A DNA stretch of 64,000 bases from Lingula anatina (Eukaryota; Brachiopoda; Lingulata; Lingulida; Lingulidae). Shown in pieces: positions 24,832-35,885 of this stretch. Positions within the stretch are counted from its first letter, which is position 1, and each line of letters opens with the position of its first letter. Position numbers and translations under genes: made by a program. The notes under the pieces are model-generated. The model made no database searches, was not told where the DNA came from, and worked only from the letters and a program-made list of their open reading frames with translations. The DNA lies in the NCBI RefSeq assembly GCF_001039355.2, contig NW_019775547.1:128996-192995 (forward strand). Reading direction: 5' to 3'.

Positions 24832-27101
24832 TGGAAATGGTAGCGGTGTATTTCACAGGGATGGATTTTATACCTATAGCTTCATTCATTTGAAATAGGG
24901 CCTAACGATCAAAATATATGTTTCCAAGATGGGTAAAGCGCGAGTGGCATCAAATGTCCCAACTGACTGCCTTTGTGTGGCTGTAAACGGAAATAAGTCA
25001 TCTTGAAGTATGCAAAATTCTCTACTAAAAGTAAAAAGTGCCCAAAAATGGGCCCTGTGAGTATGTGACTTTCAATGCCATCGACCTACTTTCGGCCATT
25101 ACTTTCGACTGTCTTGTATATTAGTGCTTCTCTTTACTCTATAACGCAAGATCATCTTAGATGTGGTCTGTCAATCGAGTATGCGACAAATACTCTTACA
25201 TATCGAAAATATCTGAGTCCTGCACCGTAAATATATCGAGTTTAATGCTAATATATTAATTTATAATTAAATTATTTAATGCTTGATTCGAATCGTTCCG
25301 TCAACTCACCGAATTTTAAAAAGTCCTTTTTTTTCGTGGGTTGGGGGAATCAATAAAAACGACCCCCTTCTAAAATCCTGGATCCGCCCCTATATATAAA
25401 GTACTCCTTCAGTAACATCAAGAGGTGTTTGTTTCTTACATCTACAGCAGAATATATTTATGTAAGACGGTTGACTTTGGGGGCTCTAATCAAACTCAGG
25501 ATAGTCTAGATATCGGCTCGAGTTATGCCCGGCGAAAAAGTTACGCAACACCGCAGGTTCATTTCCAAAAAATTATTTTATTACCTGGGCATTGCCAACA
25601 TTACTAGTTTTGATGAGAAAAAGCTCCGTGGCAGAAATCGCCAAATCTTAAATTGAGTTTAAGTGAGAAGGGACAATTGAAAAGAATTTCGACTGATTAT
25701 TAAACGAGCCACGTGCATAGGCATGCAACTCAACTAAAATAAATTTGCAAGTCTGGTGATTATTTTCCCCATCTGTACACGCCTTTTTTCAAAACAAAAA
25801 GAAAAATTAGAGATTGTATTTTTATTCAACTATTGTATACAGTAACATTCAATTTCAAGTACTTAAGTAATCATAAATGAATCATGTGAATGCAATAAAT
25901 CAATAAATGGTAGTACCCGATGCCCTCGGGCCGTGGGGAAAAACCCGTCTAAACCCTTCGTGGGGAATGCCGGGAAAATGCCCACGCCCGGAAACAGAAC
26001 TTCAGTTTTTTTTATTGGCAGGGCACCTTATAAGTTCATATCGTCCGTTTTAGACAGCATGGTGCAACTGAATAATTTTCTCTCGTGACTACAAACTATT
26101 CTCTGTATACACTACAGTGGTACACAAGATGAAGCAGAATAATTTACCAAAGTACATGTAATTCCTACTGAAAAAGGTACTGAAGACGAGACATTTATTA
26201 GTCTTAACACAATTAAACCGACACTTATTTTAACTTCATCTAGGGATATGAAGTCATAAATAAAGTAACTCGATCCTTTTAGAACAGAAAGCATACATCA
26301 AAACCTGGTATAGTTCTCTCTCGTGATAAAATATACAGAAGTTCAGGTAATATTATTATTACCCAGACAACTCAATGATTGAAATTGACATCTCACTGTT
26401 TCTCAAATGTAATTTTGCCCTGAAATCGCAACTAGCTATGTGATACAAGAAAAGCAAGCTTGCTTCGACATATTTCATATTTCACACTACACTGTATGAC
26501 CGTCCACGCAAATTTCAATATGAATTCTTGAGTCCGGAGAAAAAGGTGCATATATGATGAATTGGATATGTTTGTCAACTATAACACTTGAGAAAATCAT
26601 AATATATTAGTAATATTAGTAATGCGCGGGTTACTTGAGGTTAGTGTGCGGCTTATGATCTTCTCAAACGTTATACTGACGAACAACTCCACATCATCAA
26701 AAGCACAAATTTGAAAAATGACTACATCACTAAGATTGAAATAAAACACAGACGACCATAAGTGGTGATAATAACAATGTTTTGCGAGCGAAAACTTATC
26801 TGCATTTTGAATGTGGATAAAGCAACTGGATATTCTATTTTAAATTTTAATAACAACTGTAGAAGCAGACAATTTTTTTCACACAGAACCACAATTCATG
26901 TCATTCAATTGAACATTTATAGAATTATGATCATACTGAACTTCAGTTTTCTCCTAAGCTATTGGAATAAAATGTTTCACTCTCAAAGTGAAAAAATAAA
27001 ACTTTAATACAATTATACCCGACTCATATCTTTGACCCATAAAGCGCAAAACTGTTCAATATATAAGAATCGAGTACATCATTAGATTGTATTGCTCTTA
27101 C

Positions 27102-27196
27102 ATTCAGTATATCGCTCTTCACTACCGTTCCACATTCTCTAAAATATTTTTGCAGACAGGCTGTGTCCTTAAAAACCAAGACTGCTAGGACTTCCG
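27102..27196 (-). pseudogene. RRM2-like exon fragment, TARDBP-like locus, copy A
   Basis: Reads EVLAVLVFKDTACLQKYF then RECGTVVKSDILN, ending at a donor AAT|GTAAGA. A beta strand followed by C-L-Q-K-Y-F-x-x-x-G-x-V fits the start of an RNA-recognition motif (RNP2 strand plus helix 1). In TARDBP gene order a second RRM would follow RRM1, as this does. In-frame stops lie just 5' and the acceptor is unclear, so it may be decayed. Confidence 0.35.
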
Positions 27197-27652
27197 ATCA
27201 TCAATGAAGTGGCAACAGGGGCTCGTTGCTAGCACCATTAAGTGTTTCACATCTTGGGCATTTGGGCTAGGGTTGATGGTATCTGCATTCGGGCATTATA
27301 TGTGGAAAACTGCCTTTTCGTAGCCTACAAATGAATTGTAGCGTGTTTACACAAAAAGTATGAAAAGTAATTGAAAGCTTGCAGTAATTGCAACAAAGAA
27401 CATCTATGTCACTGGTATTTACACACCGTCAACTCTAGTATTTTGATGTTTCATAATGCTTTGGTTCTTAAAATGAATATTTTTTAAAAATTTTATTATA
27501 TTATATTTCTATAACACAACACAAGAAAACCACATCATGATTTAGGAGAGTGCTAAGGTTCTACAAAAAGAAAGCAAATAGAAAATAAGAGGGATAAAGA
27601 AAGGAATATAAACAGATGAAAATACATGCTCACCGGCACGGTCCCTTAGTAC

Positions 27653-27762
27653 CACAGCCGCAGCACCGAGGGCGAGGTTGGGGGTAGTAACTCCTAGTAT
27701 TCAGACCAGTGACAACGCCATGTGTGTCACTGATGGAGATCTGAAAGTTGGTCGATGGGATG
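27653..27762 (-). other. Exon-like segment of unknown product, copy A (copy B at about 29794-29903)
   Basis: Bounded by an acceptor-like CCAACTTTCAG and a donor-like TGCCG|GTGAGC, this 36-codon open segment starts ISISDTHGVVTGLNTRSYY and ends with RPRCCGCGTKGPCR. I do not recognise it. It lies between the RRM1 and RRM2-like exons and is conserved in both repeat copies, which are too similar for that to show selection. Confidence 0.3.
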
Positions 27763-28542
27763 TCAAAATACTTTGCATTTTTTAAATTTTATTTTGCAAG
27801 TTTCTGATAAATTAAAAAGTTTTTGACCACTATAATGAGTTTCTTGCATGTGAGTGCTTTTTTTTTCAAGTTTGCGACAAATTGAAAGAGCTTTTGGGTT
27901 CTAAAATGACTGCTATATGAACTTCCTTGAGTAAATTGTAAATAGAAAATAAAAATGTCAACAGTTTCTTCACGTTCTGATTTAAAACAATTATGTCTAA
28001 GGCATTGCACAAATTTTCCAGTTTCTTGAATTTGCATTGACAAAAGATTTGTAATATGCATAGAATAAATGACAATTAAGTTCATTGTTCACCCTCTACC
28101 CTGGCCCATAACTTACCTTAAAGGGTCCCAAGTTCCAATGGTATCACAACTAGGCAAGGGCTCTTGAAATCCCATTTGCTGATGTGGACCATCGTCCGGC
28201 CAGGCGGTCACCAATGATCTCCCTCAACTATAAAACAAATTTAGAAGACATTAGTTTCCCTGGTTTGTTTTCTATCAATCTGACTCGAGTTCAACATTTT
28301 AAGGTACGAACAAAAGTGAACTGTTGTGGTTTAATTTCCGTAAACAGTGTATTTAAAGCATAAGCAGTTCACTTAAAATAGTAATTAACTTTATAGAAGA
28401 ACGAAATTACAATCATTTGATACTATTATTTACTCTGAACTGCTCCATTTTAATCCTTTTGGTCTAAAATTAAAGATCAACTTTGAATAAACTTTTTAAT
28501 GAACCCCATATATCAGCGATCTTAATAAGTAGCAATGAGTAC

Positions 28543-28647
28543 CTGTGCCATGATGACTTCACCAAACCGTGAGAAATAAGTCTTCAAGTCATCGTCTGTG
28601 CTCTTATAAGGCAAACCCAGCACTAGTAGGTTACAGCACTTCTTGCT
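28543..28647 (-). pseudogene. TARDBP-like RRM1 exon, copy A
   Basis: The minus strand reads [20 protein letters not shown] then [10 protein letters not shown] and stops at a CAG|GTACTC donor. This closely follows the first half of TDP-43 RRM1 (LIVLGLPWKTTEQDLKEYF, then FGEVLM-Q). An in-frame TGA lies 18 bp upstream of the KKCCN codons with no good acceptor between, and I find no exon with the GFGFVRF RNP1 motif downstream. The copy is therefore either spliced in a way I cannot resolve or a decayed paralog. Confidence 0.55.
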
Positions 28648-28834
28648 TTGTTTTCACGTTGCGATTTTCCAGGGTCTCATCTCATCTTTTCTCTAAAACG
28701 GTAACACTTTCCAATTACTATTAATACTGTATTTAGAAATAACCATAAGATTTTAAAAGGTACTCAAAGCAACTTAATTTAATTTAATTTTTAATGTAAC
28801 TGTTACATCATAATGCTAAAAATGTCAAGGTCTT

Positions 28835-28880
<46 letters not shown>

Positions 28881-29242
28881 TAAAATGCAATCCAGTGCAG
28901 TTTTTTTTTTTTAAATTTGTATTCGGACCAGAAAATCTCGACTCAGACCATTAGTTTTTGGGAAAGTTGAGGTCCGAATGGCCAATAAGATGAAAAGTTT
29001 ATGGAAAAGACTGCAACTGAAATAATCAATTTCCTCTATTTCTCTCCCCAATAACACGGATTACCTTTAGGGGTTTTCCATCTCATTTAAGCACCACATA
29101 CCTTGGACGCTTCTCCAATGCAGCCACCTAGTAGACGGACCATGGCGGAACTCTCTGGCACCAAAGGATCGNTTGACCCATAAAGCGCAAAACTGTTCAA
29201 TATATAAGACTCGAGTACATCATTAGATTGTATTGCTCTTAC

Positions 29243-29337
29243 ATTCAGTATATCGCTCTTCACTACCGTTCCACATTCTCTAAAATATTTTTGCAGACAG
29301 GCTGTGTCCTTAAAAACCAAGACTGCTAGGACTTCCG
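29243..29337 (-). pseudogene. RRM2-like exon fragment, TARDBP-like locus, copy B
   Basis: Same sequence as the copy A fragment at 27102-27196, 2141 bp further along, with identical predicted residues and the same AAT|GTAAGA donor. Confidence 0.35.
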
Positions 29338-30712
29338 ATCATCAATGAAGTGGGAACAGGGGCTCGTTGCTAGCGTCATTAAGTGTTTCACATCTTGGAC
29401 ATTTGGGCTAGGATTGATGGCATCTGCGTTCGGGCATCAATTCTAGAAAACTGCCCTTTCGTAGCCTACAAATGAATTGTAACGTGTTCACACAAAAAGT
29501 ATGAAAAGTAATTGAAAGCTTGCAGTAATTGCAACAAAGAACATCTATGTCACTGGTATTTACACACCGTTAACTCTAGTATTTTGATGTTTCATAATGC
29601 TTTGGTTCTTAAAATGAATACATTTTTTATTTTATTATCTTATATTTCTATAACACAACACAAGAAAATCACATGATTTAGGAGAGTGCTAAGATTCTAC
29701 AAAAAAGAAAGCAAATAGAAAATAAGAGGGATAAAGGAAGGAATATAAATCACAAAAACACCTAATGATCTGAACAATATAAACAGATGAAAATACATGC
29801 TCACCGGCACGGTCCCTTAGTACCACAGCCGCAGCACCGAGGGCGAGGTTGGGGGTAGTAACTCCTAGTATTCAGACCAGTGACAACGCCATGTGTGTCA
29901 CTGATGGAGATCTGAAAGTTGGTCGATGGGATGTCAAAATACTTTGCATTTTTTAAATTTTATTTTGCAAGTTTCTGATAAATTAAAAAGTTTTTGACCA
30001 CTATAATGAGTTTCTTGCATGCGAGTGCTTTTTTTCAAGTTTGCGACAAATTGAAAGAGCTTTTGGGTTCTAAAATGACTGCTATATGAACTTCCTTGAG
30101 TAAATTGTAAATAGAAAATAAAAATGTCAACAGTTTCTTCACGTTCTGATTTAAAACAATAATGTATAAGGCATTGCACAAATTTTCCAGTTTCTTGAAT
30201 TTGCATTGACAAAAGATTTGTAATATGCATAGAATAAATGACAATTAAGTTCATTGTTCACCCTCTACCCTTGCCCATAACTTACCTTAAAGGGTCCCAA
30301 GTTCCAATGGTATCACAACTAGGCAAGGGCTCTTGAAATCCCATTTGCTGATGTGGACCATCGTCCGGCCAGGCGGTCACCAATGATCTCCCTCAACTAT
30401 AAAACAAATTTAGAAGACATTAGTTTCCCTGGTTTGTTTTCTATCAATCTGACTCGAGTTCAACATTTTAAGGTACGAACAAAAGTGAACTGTTGTGGTT
30501 TAATTTCCATAAACAGTGTATTTAAAGCATAAGCAGTTCACTTAAAATAGTAATTAACTTCATTAGAAGAACGAAATTACAATCATTTGATACTATTATT
30601 TACTCTGAACTGCTCCATTTTAATCCTTTTGGTCTAAAATTAAAGATCAACTTTGAATAAACTTTTTAATGAACCCCATATATCAGCGATCTTAATAAGT
30701 AGCAATGAGTAC

Positions 30713-30817
30713 CTGTGCCATGATGACTTCACCAAACCGTGAGAAATAAGTCTTCAAGTCATCGTCTGTGCTCTTTTAAGGCAAACCCAGCACTATTAGG
30801 TTACAGCACTTCTTGCT
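30713..30817 (-). pseudogene. TARDBP-like RRM1 exon, copy B
   Basis: Second copy of the RRM1 exon. The [12 protein letters not shown] and FGEVIMAQ signatures of TDP-43 RRM1 are kept, with a small change just upstream (CTATTAGG for CTAGTAGG) that alters one residue. The same upstream stop problem applies. It lies 3' (on the minus strand) of the N-terminal-domain-like array, as expected for TARDBP domain order. Confidence 0.55.
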
Positions 30818-31205
30818 TTGTTTTCACGTTGCGATTTTCCAGGGTCTCATCTCATCTTTTCTCTAAAACGGTATCACTTTCCAATTACTATTAATACTGT
30901 ATTTAGAAATAACCATAAGATTTTTAAAAGGTTACATCATAATGCTAAAAATGTCAAGGTCTTGTTAATAATAATAATAATAATAAAAATAATAATAATA
31001 TAAAATGCAATCCTGTGCAGTTTTTTTTTTAAGATTTGTATTCGGACCAGAAAATCTTGACTCAGACCATTAGTTTTTGGGAAAGTTGAGGTCCGAATGG
31101 CCAATAAGATGAAAAGTTTATGGAAAAGACTGCAACTGAAATAATCAATTTCCTCTATTTCTCTCCCCAATAACACGGATTACCTTTAGGGGTTTTCCAT
31201 CTCAT

Positions 31206-31523
31206 TTAAACAACACATACCTTGGACGCTTCTCCAATGCAGCCACCTCGTAGACGGACCATGGCGGGACTCGCTGCACGCTCCTCCAATGCAGCCACCT
31301 CGAAGACGGACCATGGCGGGACGCGCTGCACGCTCCCCCAATGCAGCCACCTCGTAGACGGACCATGGCGGGACTCGCTGGACGCTCCTCCAATGCAGCC
31401 ACCTCGTAGACGGACCATGGCGGGACTCGCTGGACGCTCCTCCAATGCAGCCACCTCGTAGACGGACCATGGCGGGACTCGCTGGACGCTCCTCCAATGC
31501 AGCCACCTCGTAGACGGACCATN
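31206..31523 (-). repeat. 52 bp tandem repeat inside NTD-like exon
   Basis: Five to six units of a 52 bp repeat containing CAATGCAGCCACCTCGTAG and ACGGACCATGGCGGGACTCG. Because 52 is not a multiple of 3, each unit is read in a different frame; all three minus-strand frames stay open, so the same unit appears in turn as MVRLRGGCIGG, HGPSTRWLHW and PPWSVYEVAALEE. Diverged units recur at 31566-31715, 31926-32080, 32262-32310 and 29100-29150. The array ends at an N (31523). Confidence 0.9.
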
Positions 31524-32730
31524 TCAGGCTTACATTTAAGGTTTTTCCATTTCAGTTACACACTACATACCTTGGACGCTTCCCCAATGCAGCCACCTCG
31601 TAGACAGACCATGGCAGGATGCGCTGGACGCTCCTCCAATGCAGCCACCTCGTAGACGGACCATGGTGGGACTCGCTGGACGCTTCCTGAATGCAGCCAC
31701 CTCGTAGACGGACCGTGTATGGACTCTCTGGCACCAAGGGATCGGAGTCGCTGAAGCGTAGATGTGGACCTTGTCTCCTTACAGTTGTCAGTGGAAGCTT
31801 AATCGAGAATCGCCACATCGAGTTCTGTTGACAGAAAGAAAAACGGATTAATGACTTTTTCTACCTATGTCAGCACTTTGCGGTAAGGCTTACATTTAAG
31901 GTTTTTCCATTTTACTTAAACACTACATACCTTGGACGCTTCCCCAATGCAGCCACCTCGTAGACGGACCATAGAATGGCGCGCTGGACGCTATTCCTTT
32001 GCAGCAACCTCGTAGACGGACCATGGCTCGACTCGCTGAACGCTTCCTGAATGCAGCCACCTCGTAGACGGACCATGGATGGACTCTCTGGCACCAATGA
32101 TTGAAGCATAGATCTGGTCCTCTTCTCCTTCCTGTAGTTGGAGCTCCCTCGAGAATCGCCATAACCGAGTTCTGTTAATAGAAAGAAAAACGGATTAATG
32201 ACTTATCCACGTATGAAAGCACTCTGCAGTCAGGCTTACCTTTTATCTCAGTGAAACACCACATGCCGTGGACGCTTCCCCAATTCAGCCACCTCGTAGA
32301 CAGACCGTGGCGGAACTCTCTGGCACCAAGGGATCGGAGTCGCTGAAGCGCAGATATGGTCCTCTTCTCCTTGCAGTTGTCATTGGAAGCTCTATCGAGA
32401 ATCCCCATATCGAGTTCTGTTAACAGAAAGAAAAACAGATTAATGACTTTTTCTACCTATGTCAGCACTTTGCGGTAAGGCTTACATTAAAGGTTTTTCC
32501 ATTACAGTTAAAAACTACATACCTTGGATGCTCCCCTAACGCAGCCACCTCGTAGACAGGCTATGACATGACTCACTGGCACCAAGGATTGATCGGAGTC
32601 GCTGAAACGTAGATGTGGCCCTCTTCTCCTTGCAGTTGTCAGTGGAAGCTCTATCGAGAATCGCCAAATCGAGTTCTGTTAACAGAAAGAAAAACGGATT
32701 AATGACTTTTCCTACCTATGTCAGCCCTTT
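31524..32730 (-). repeat. Tandem array of TARDBP NTD-like exon units
   Basis: Four higher-order units of about 245-360 bp start near 31524, 31885, 32232 and 32478. Each contains, on the minus strand, an acceptor ending in AACAG, an exon opening AACTCG and, in three of the four, a donor CCAAG|GTATGT (the 32.27 kb unit ends CCACG|GCATGT). Length differences come from the number of 52 bp subunits. One frame reads, in the unit at 31570-31825, KLPLTTVRRQGPHLRF, then VPESPYTVRLRGGCI. This resembles the TDP-43 N-terminal domain (IP...LLSTVTAQ, GLRY, GVRL-EGIL). Other units are frameshifted or stopped relative to that frame, so most cannot be coding. Confidence 0.45.
32523..32675 (-). CDS. Candidate intact TARDBP NTD-like exon (array unit nearest the 5' end)
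   Basis: Exactly 51 codons, phase 0 at both ends, between GTTAACAG| and CCAAG|GTATGT. It reads FSIELPLTTARRRGPHLRF with SLVPVSHVIACLRGGCVRG after it, open throughout. The I-E-L-P start and the G-x-x-L-R-F spacing fit the TDP-43 N-terminal domain, but similarity is short and a noncoding repeat is the alternative. Upstream sequence to 33.1 kb has no clear first exon. Confidence 0.3.
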
Positions 32731-33984
32731 GCTTCCTGGACCTGTAATAAGAAGAAACCTGGAATGCATAGAAATATACATGCAACGACAATACAATAAT
32801 AGCCCACAACAGAAGAAGCGACGAAGTTTCCTGCGAAGATTCCTGGGCGACGATTCCACGTGGAGAGAAGCGAAGACTTTAGCTGGCCAGCTTAGAGAAA
32901 CGTCGAATCCACCGTTAAGGCGTCTGCGTGTGCAAGAATCGACATGAGCGATACGTTGACTTGAAAAGATTCGGAGAAATGTGAGTCGACTCCTTTGTCC
33001 TTTTTGCTTGATATGGGGCGCAGTACACGGCATCCTTCTTGTTGCTCCTGATCTGTCTGCGTTGAATGAACACAATTTCAAAATTTCGCGCTTTTATACC
33101 TTCAGTGATAGAAAGTCACATGGTGGCGTTCCTGGTCAACGTTTTCATAGGGGGTGGCGTTTGATAGTGATTCCCATACTTGATTATAAAATCTTTTAAC
33201 CTACATTATTTTATTAACTTATGTTTATTTGATTATTCTGTTTATCATTTTATTTTATAATAAGAGTAATAAGCACTAAGCAGTGATTTCCAAATTAAAC
33301 GGCCAAATTCTATGGCAATTTTTAAGCAATATACCTTCTCCCCAAAATCATGATAGGCCCGATGTCCGTTAAACTGGTACGGGTAGCCGCGAACTTCTCA
33401 CTTCTCGAAGGCCACTATAGATAATAGGGCGAAGGGTGACTGCAGTTTCGAGGCAGCCCGAGGGAGCATGATTGTTTTGTTTGTAATGTACTGTAGTGAG
33501 TCAGTTGAAAGTACACTGGACTTAGCATATAATGCCACCTCAGCACTCTCAAACATATTTTGTAATCAACTGAGTTGTTATTCTGATAAATGAAAAGCAA
33601 GTTTGTGTGATTTTACGAAACGAAAGAAAGAAGCAGTCTGTCATATCAGCAATTTCAAAGGGGGGGTTCTTTTTCTAAAAAAGTGGATCTTTTACCATAT
33701 AATCCCCATGTAACTAGGTCAAATTTTACCCCGGGTGAACCTTTTTCCAGCAAAAGGGGGATTCTTTCGACGTAACAGCTCCATTTGTGTTGTGAGGTGG
33801 TTGACACTGCTTGCAAATCGAACTCGGGACTTGCTTCGCCTGCCACGAGAACACTCACTATTTCTCAATTTATAGGTTCATTTAACATTAACATTTTTTA
33901 TTAAGAATTAACGAGAAAAAACTCGTTTGTCCAAGTGGAATTTTACTTACATCAGTCTTACAACTTTTAAAAAATCACTGCAAA

Positions 33985-34019
<35 letters not shown>

Positions 34020-35031
34020 CTTCACCTGTTATGACAAAAAAAAAAACATAAACGGACTTAAATTTAAACCATTTAACTGTTGCTCGCAGCGCCAGCTCAC
34101 ACTCTACAATCTAATGTACAAATCAAGAAGCGAGTATGATGTTTCAGAAAATGCCCATGTTTAATTTAAATAACACAATGAATAGGTTGCCGCTACGTTC
34201 GCGGTGTCACCTGGCTTTTAATAATTAGGAAAAAGTCGTGCGATATTTTGTTGCAGGTCATTATTTTTAGTTGTTTGATGCTTTTTTAATGTTTCAGCCA
34301 TTTAAAGAATCTGAAGACGATATGATGACAGAACAGAGGTATTTTTTTAGACGAAACTGCACTCTCATAGACAGTAATTTACAACAGTAATTTGTAAAAC
34401 CTTCGTTAAAAGGCACTGTGAAAAATATACTTGAAGTTGAGGACAAAATGTGCCAGTAAAATAAATGTGCATCTAGTAACCCCTTTAGGAAGGTCTAATT
34501 TTTTAAAAGTATGAATAACGTGCGAATATTATCCAAAGTGGTTGTTTTTTTAACCCTCTTTACTGAATAGGAAAAATTTCCGTACTAGCAAGGAATGAAT
34601 CGGAAATTGCTTGGGTTATAACACAAAAAGATAGATTTATCACTTTTTGTCACAATAGGTTTAGAAAAAGAATTCTCGACACCCCACCCCCTATATTACC
34701 GTTACTCGGCATTCCCGGTAGAAACACGTTTTATAATAAAACGTCACTGTCAATGTTTAGGTAGTTGTACACCACACAGTTTACTGATGTGCCTTACATC
34801 ACTCCCTTAAATATCTCCCCAATTTCGATTTCAGATAGTTATTCAGTAACGGACAAAACTATAACAAGGTATTCTGATACAGACAAAACAATGCTCAATA
34901 CTTGCCTAGATACAAAATTTCAGAAACTTTAAAACAAGCTGGGTCTAGTAACTCGAAAGCATCGCGTATTGCGACCGAGCTCAAGTGTCTCAGTTCCATA
35001 ACTCGCTCTTACTCGCCCCATATGGGGGTTA

Positions 35032-35163
35032 CCCTCTACCAGGGTCGCAGTTATAATTGTGGACATTTCTTGCTGATGACATCAGACCAAAATGACTGTC
35101 TATTTATCTAGAGACATATCTGTGAATATCTGTGAAAAATCAATATATCGCCCTGGTAGAGGG
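35032..35163. mobile_element. MITE with TA target-site duplication, 132 bp
   Basis: CCCTCTACCAGGGTCG at the left end matches CGCCCTGGTAGAGGG at the right end in inverse orientation. TA flanks both ends (35030-35031 and 35164-35165), as expected for Tc1/mariner-type insertion. A partial relative is at 24690-24831. Confidence 0.7.
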
Positions 35164-35409
35164 TATTAAAACGAACAGTGCAACAGACATGAATGGAATG
35201 AAACGAAAATCGGTTTAATAAATATTTATTTTAAATGTTACAGAAGAAAACACAAATTACAGTAGGCCTACATTTTAAGATGTTCAAGATCTTAGAATGT
35301 CAGTTTCAAACTGCACATGTTATATTCAAGTATGGCCCGAAACTGGGTTGACTGGTAGAACAAACCTTGGTAGTAAGAACTCTTATATACATCTGAACGT
35401 CTATTTGGA

Positions 35410-35705
35410 TCTTTTAATAATAATAATTTATTGTCATATTTATACAAATATAAAATGAAAGTTGGTATGATCTGTCGATAAAATGTGATACAGTGGAATT
35501 ATTAAAATACATTTTGTTCATTAAAAATACGTACTGCTGATGGATAAAAACTATTCTTAGTGCGCGTGGAGGTTGCTTTTAATGACCGCAGTCGGCTTGT
35601 TGACATATGCATAAGTAGGCTATTCGCTGGGTGACTCTGGTTTTCTCTTAAATGACACATCCTCGATACGAGAGGGGCGTTAATTTTACTATACTGCCAT
35701 AGCAC
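35410..35705 (-). mobile_element. Possible non-LTR retrotransposon 3' tail
   Basis: The minus-strand frame ends TSTRTKNSFYPSAVRIFN, which has the R-T-x-x-x-x-N-S-F-[FY]-P-x-x-[IV]-R-x-[WF]-N pattern common at the C-terminus of LINE reverse-transcriptase ORFs. A TATTGTCATATTTATACAAA-type 3' end follows. Only the tail is present, and the call rests on this short motif. Confidence 0.45.
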
Positions 35706-35885
35706 CCACGCTAAGGGGGTGGAGGGGGGAGAGGAAAAAAAACCTAATTGACAATCTTTTACAAGTTTCTTCAGTTACGGATTATTATTAGTAAATCTTT
35801 CAAAATGTTTTATATATGAAGACACAGGCAAATTTATATCGGTTTTCAAATTATATGAGCAAACTTGGAATATTTTTACATATTT

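Larger units (their letters stand above)
20873..27031. other. Intergenic, transposon remnants, no gene recognised
   Basis: Candidate minus-strand donors exist (CATTG|GTAAGT at about 21856 and CAAAAAG|GTAAGG at about 22690) and could belong to 5' untranslated exons of the membrane-protein gene, but nothing fixes this. The rest is AT-rich with transposon-like pieces listed separately. A GC-rich block at 25911-25990 (CCGATGCCCTCGGGCCGTG) is unexplained. Confidence 0.5.
27032..29171. repeat. 2.1 kb direct repeat, copy A
   Basis: From TTGACCCATAAAGCGCAAAA onward the sequence is repeated about 2141 bp downstream (copy B, 29173-31250) with only scattered substitutions and a few indels. Copy A lacks about 30 bp present in B near 29758 and has an extra AATTTAATTTAATTTTTAAT stretch near 28780. 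The copies are separated by a single N at 29172. Confidence 0.9.
29173..31250. repeat. 2.1 kb direct repeat, copy B
   Basis: Second copy of the unit at 27032-29171, running into the 52 bp tandem array. It carries the same RRM1 exon, RRM2-like exon and two unassigned exon-like segments as copy A. Confidence 0.9.
32731..35885. other. Intergenic, no confident gene
   Basis: 32740-33100 is relatively GC-rich and could be the promoter or first exon of the minus-strand TARDBP-like locus. Reading frames exist on both strands (plus: KKRRSFLRRFLGDDSTWREA) but none is recognised. An (AAAT)n microsatellite lies at 33985-34020. A TIR element and a possible LINE tail are listed separately. Confidence 0.45.

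Noticed and set aside
27866-28085. Minus-strand frames of 69-98 codons between the RRM1 and RRM2-like exons (and duplicates at 29934-30254)
   Set aside because: AT-rich, F/L/I/K-dominated translation of intron-like sequence with no splice support.
31222-31461. Plus-strand repeat frame with SNAATS/DGPWRDS motifs
   Set aside because: It is the antisense translation of the 52 bp tandem array; exon-like splice signals are on the minus strand.
32615-33081. Open frames on both strands (110 and 121 codons) 5' of the TARDBP-like array
   Set aside because: The plus frame runs out of the array repeat and neither resembles a protein family. It may be promoter or untranslated exon sequence, but I see no support for coding.
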